The position numbers were made by a program, and so were the translations under genes. Below the pieces are notes generated by a model. That model saw only the letters and a list, made by a program, of their open reading frames with translations. It was not told where the DNA came from and did no database searches. Below, piece after piece: positions 62,060 through 64,000 of a stretch of 64,000 nt of DNA (positions are counted from its first letter, which is position 1; each line of letters begins with the position of its first letter). Source of the DNA: Pegea sp. RAD2-039 (Eukaryota; Chordata; Thaliacea; Salpida; Salpidae); assembly GCA_034620365.1 (NCBI GenBank), contig JAQGEQ010000297.1, forward strand, positions 248,001 to 312,000. The letters are read 5' to 3'.

Positions 62060-62830
62060 ATTGACTGTTTCTTGGGAGACCATTCCTCTTCTTAAAGTTA
62101 AAGGCTCGACTATAATGGCCCTTCTTCATTTGAATTTTCATTCTACATCTTAAATACATACTTGAACCAACTCGATATGTTTTACAACCATGAAATTTGT
62201 TTTTTCAACATTTTACACAAATTGCTTTCATGGCCGCTATTGTCGGTTCTGCTCAATCCTCCACCTTGAGGACCATTGAATACTTCTTCTACAGTTTCTA
62301 CCAATCTGCCACCAACGAAGTTTTAGTAATTCAACCGGGTATCCTCAAATGTTGCCGCTGAGTTGAAAGCTTCTTCTAATTTATTCGCTATAACAACCGT
62401 TGCCTTAAATCTGATCAGGATAATCTGTATAAAACGAACCCTTAATCACATCATCTCGGTGTTCTGCTGCCATGACACTCTTATATTCACAGTTCTTTAC
62501 CAAACGTACCTAGGTACAGTAAAAGTCTTCTATAGATTGACATAGCTCTTAGATTTCTATTCTTAGTAAAAGACGCGCAAAAATTTCTTTTAGTTTCTTT
62601 TTATCGACCTTTCCAGTGTCGCTTCAGTTACATAAGTCTAACAGCTCTCAATGTCTTGCTACATTTCTGGAACTGTACAACTCACGAGCACAACCTATTT
62701 GTCCTCATCATTTATACTCGATAAATACATGTCTAAAAAAATAGTAAAAGTTTTCTTCCAGTGATGCAACCCCAAAGCTGCCAACAACCTAATTGGGTTT
62801 ATGCACAATTTGCATTTTTTCAATAGTCGA
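62060..62830 (-). pseudogene. Decayed coding sequence, possibly with a FLYWCH-like zinc finger
   Basis: This stretch has higher G+C than its surroundings and minus-strand protein-like pieces in shifting frames: RSIKRN and CASFTKNRNLRAMSIYRR, then VRLVKNCEYKSVMAAEHRDD, FKATVVIANKLEEAFNSAA, FVGGRLVETVEEVFNGPQG with TDNSGHES, and HGCKTYRVGSSMYLRCRMK followed by KKGHYSRAF. The last piece loosely fits a FLYWCH-type finger (aromatic, then a Cys after YLRC, then an ARA/SRA-like step), a domain often fused to MULE transposases. At least three frameshifts or stops separate the pieces. Identity is uncertain. Confidence 0.35.
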
Positions 62831-62899
62831 TTCAATTTCGGAACTTTTTTTGATAAAACAAACATAATTTTCTAATTTATGGGGAATCTTACACAAAAT

Positions 62900-64000
62900 A
62901 ATACAAGTTATAGCGAAAAGAAACTATCAAAACAGTTGTTTACTTTTAAGTGCGCAAAATTCCAATAACGCCAAAACAACTGGCAAAAATTAACCCAAGA
63001 AGTAAGTTATGCAAATTTGGAAAATTTTAATGAGAGCAGCTATATAAAACAGCTGTTTTAAATTTGCAACTGGCGACAAGCAACCACGATACGCGCTACA
63101 AACAATGCCAAGTCAAGCTATCGAATGGTCTAACTAAATAAAGCAACAAAAATCATAATGACATTTTGTTCAAAACAAAAAAAGACGAACAAATGATTTA
63201 GAAATTTTTTTTATATACAATTTAACTATTAAATAAAAAAAATTAAAAGTTTCAAAAAACGGAAGTGTATTTTTTTAACTACTTTTATTACAAACTTTTT
63301 GCACAAACATGCGAAACAGCTTAAAAGTTATGCGTAAAATTACAGCAAAAAGAATCTTACATTGTTTTAAAAAAGTAAACTTGTAGCAGTTTCAAGAACA
63401 AAGAAAGTTCTACCGACCCTTTTTAGGCAAAGTACATAAAAATAATTTGTCAAATTATTTTAAATTCTTAAGACAAATATTTATCTGCCATATTATGCCA
63501 TCATGTAGTAATCAGCCAATTTTGGTCTTACTATGATTGCTCCAGACCCAGTAAAAAAATCATATTTTAAAGTTAAAGTTACAAATTAGTTAAAGTAAAT
63601 TAATTAAAGTAACTTTTACAAATTAATAAAATTAAATATTTATTATTATTATTTTTTATGTTTTTCCTTCAGTAAATAATGCTTTATAAGAATGATTTTC
63701 ATTTAAAAAAATTCAAATTTTTATTGACATTTATTTTCAAGTTTCATTCCACACTTAATTTTATTCATAATTATTTTTTTCAAGTGGATTAAGGTTCAAA
63801 AGATTTATATACTTTTAAAATATAGTTAATAATATATTTAAATATGTTTTTATATATTTGCAGTTTAATTTTTTTGAACGTTTTCTGTTTATTTTTATTA
63901 TTCAAAATTTGCTTTATATTTTACTATTTGTTGTCATTTGAATATTATGAACTTGACAATATAGTGTTTTTTTTTTATTTTTTGCTCCTTAAGTTAACTT
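62900..64000. other. Right-end spacer
   Basis: A+T-rich, with long A and T runs towards the end. No gene, repeat unit from this window or RNA gene was recognised. Confidence 0.5.

Noticed and set aside
1..64000. tRNA, rRNA, snRNA and CRISPR arrays
   Set aside because: No tRNA B-box with cloverleaf, no rRNA blocks and no short regular direct repeats with unique spacers were seen on reading both strands. A tRNAscan or Infernal run would be decisive.

Overview
The window is A+T-rich nuclear DNA of an invertebrate animal. No bacterial operons, ribosome-binding sites, rRNA or tRNA were seen. The evidence for an animal is a complete 25-exon gene for the condensin II subunit NCAPG2, PRD-type homeobox genes split at the classical 46/47 intron position, spliceosomal introns mostly 47-80 nt long with GT...AG ends, Chk2-like kinases, and decayed LINE retrotransposons. 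The species cannot be fixed from the sequence. A small-intron, A+T-rich invertebrate such as a rotifer, nematode or flatworm is plausible.

Layout. 1-12.4 kb is a tandem array of seven diverged units of about 2.1 kb. Two variants (A and B) alternate, giving a higher-order repeat of about 4.2 kb. On the minus strand every unit carries exon-like blocks with conserved splice sites, so the array looks like a partly decayed tandem gene family that I do not recognise. 12.4-23.4 kb is gene-poor. It holds a pair of related segments (13.3 and 16.7 kb), two LINE tails, and three direct copies of a repeat of about 450-550 bp. A small acidic protein gene lies at 23.5-23.9 kb (minus).

25.5-30.8 kb holds two convergent single-exon kinase genes. 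Each has a degenerate FHA-like N-terminus and an apparently active kinase domain (Chk2-like). An unusual G+C-raised island with a possible 6-nt microexon lies upstream of the first. 31-39.8 kb is mostly featureless apart from one LINE fragment. 39.8-42.2 kb is a degenerate satellite-like repeat of about 90-100 bp.

43.2-50.3 kb holds two tandem homeobox paralogues within a segmental duplication. The first encodes two homeodomains, the first of them degenerate at key residues. The second encodes one intact homeodomain. Between them, at 46.97-48.25 kb, is a striking cluster of seven perfect TGACGTCA (CRE) palindromes. 51.3-52.6 kb is a decayed LINE.

53.2-59.1 kb (minus) is the complete NCAPG2 gene, with a reconstructed protein of about 1138 residues. 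The right end (60.6-62.9 kb) has a candidate 3' end of an unidentified plus-strand gene and a decayed minus-strand coding remnant. The intact genes do not form a pathway or operon. The kinase and homeobox pairs point to recent local duplication, which together with the first 12 kb suggests a region of rapid gene turnover.
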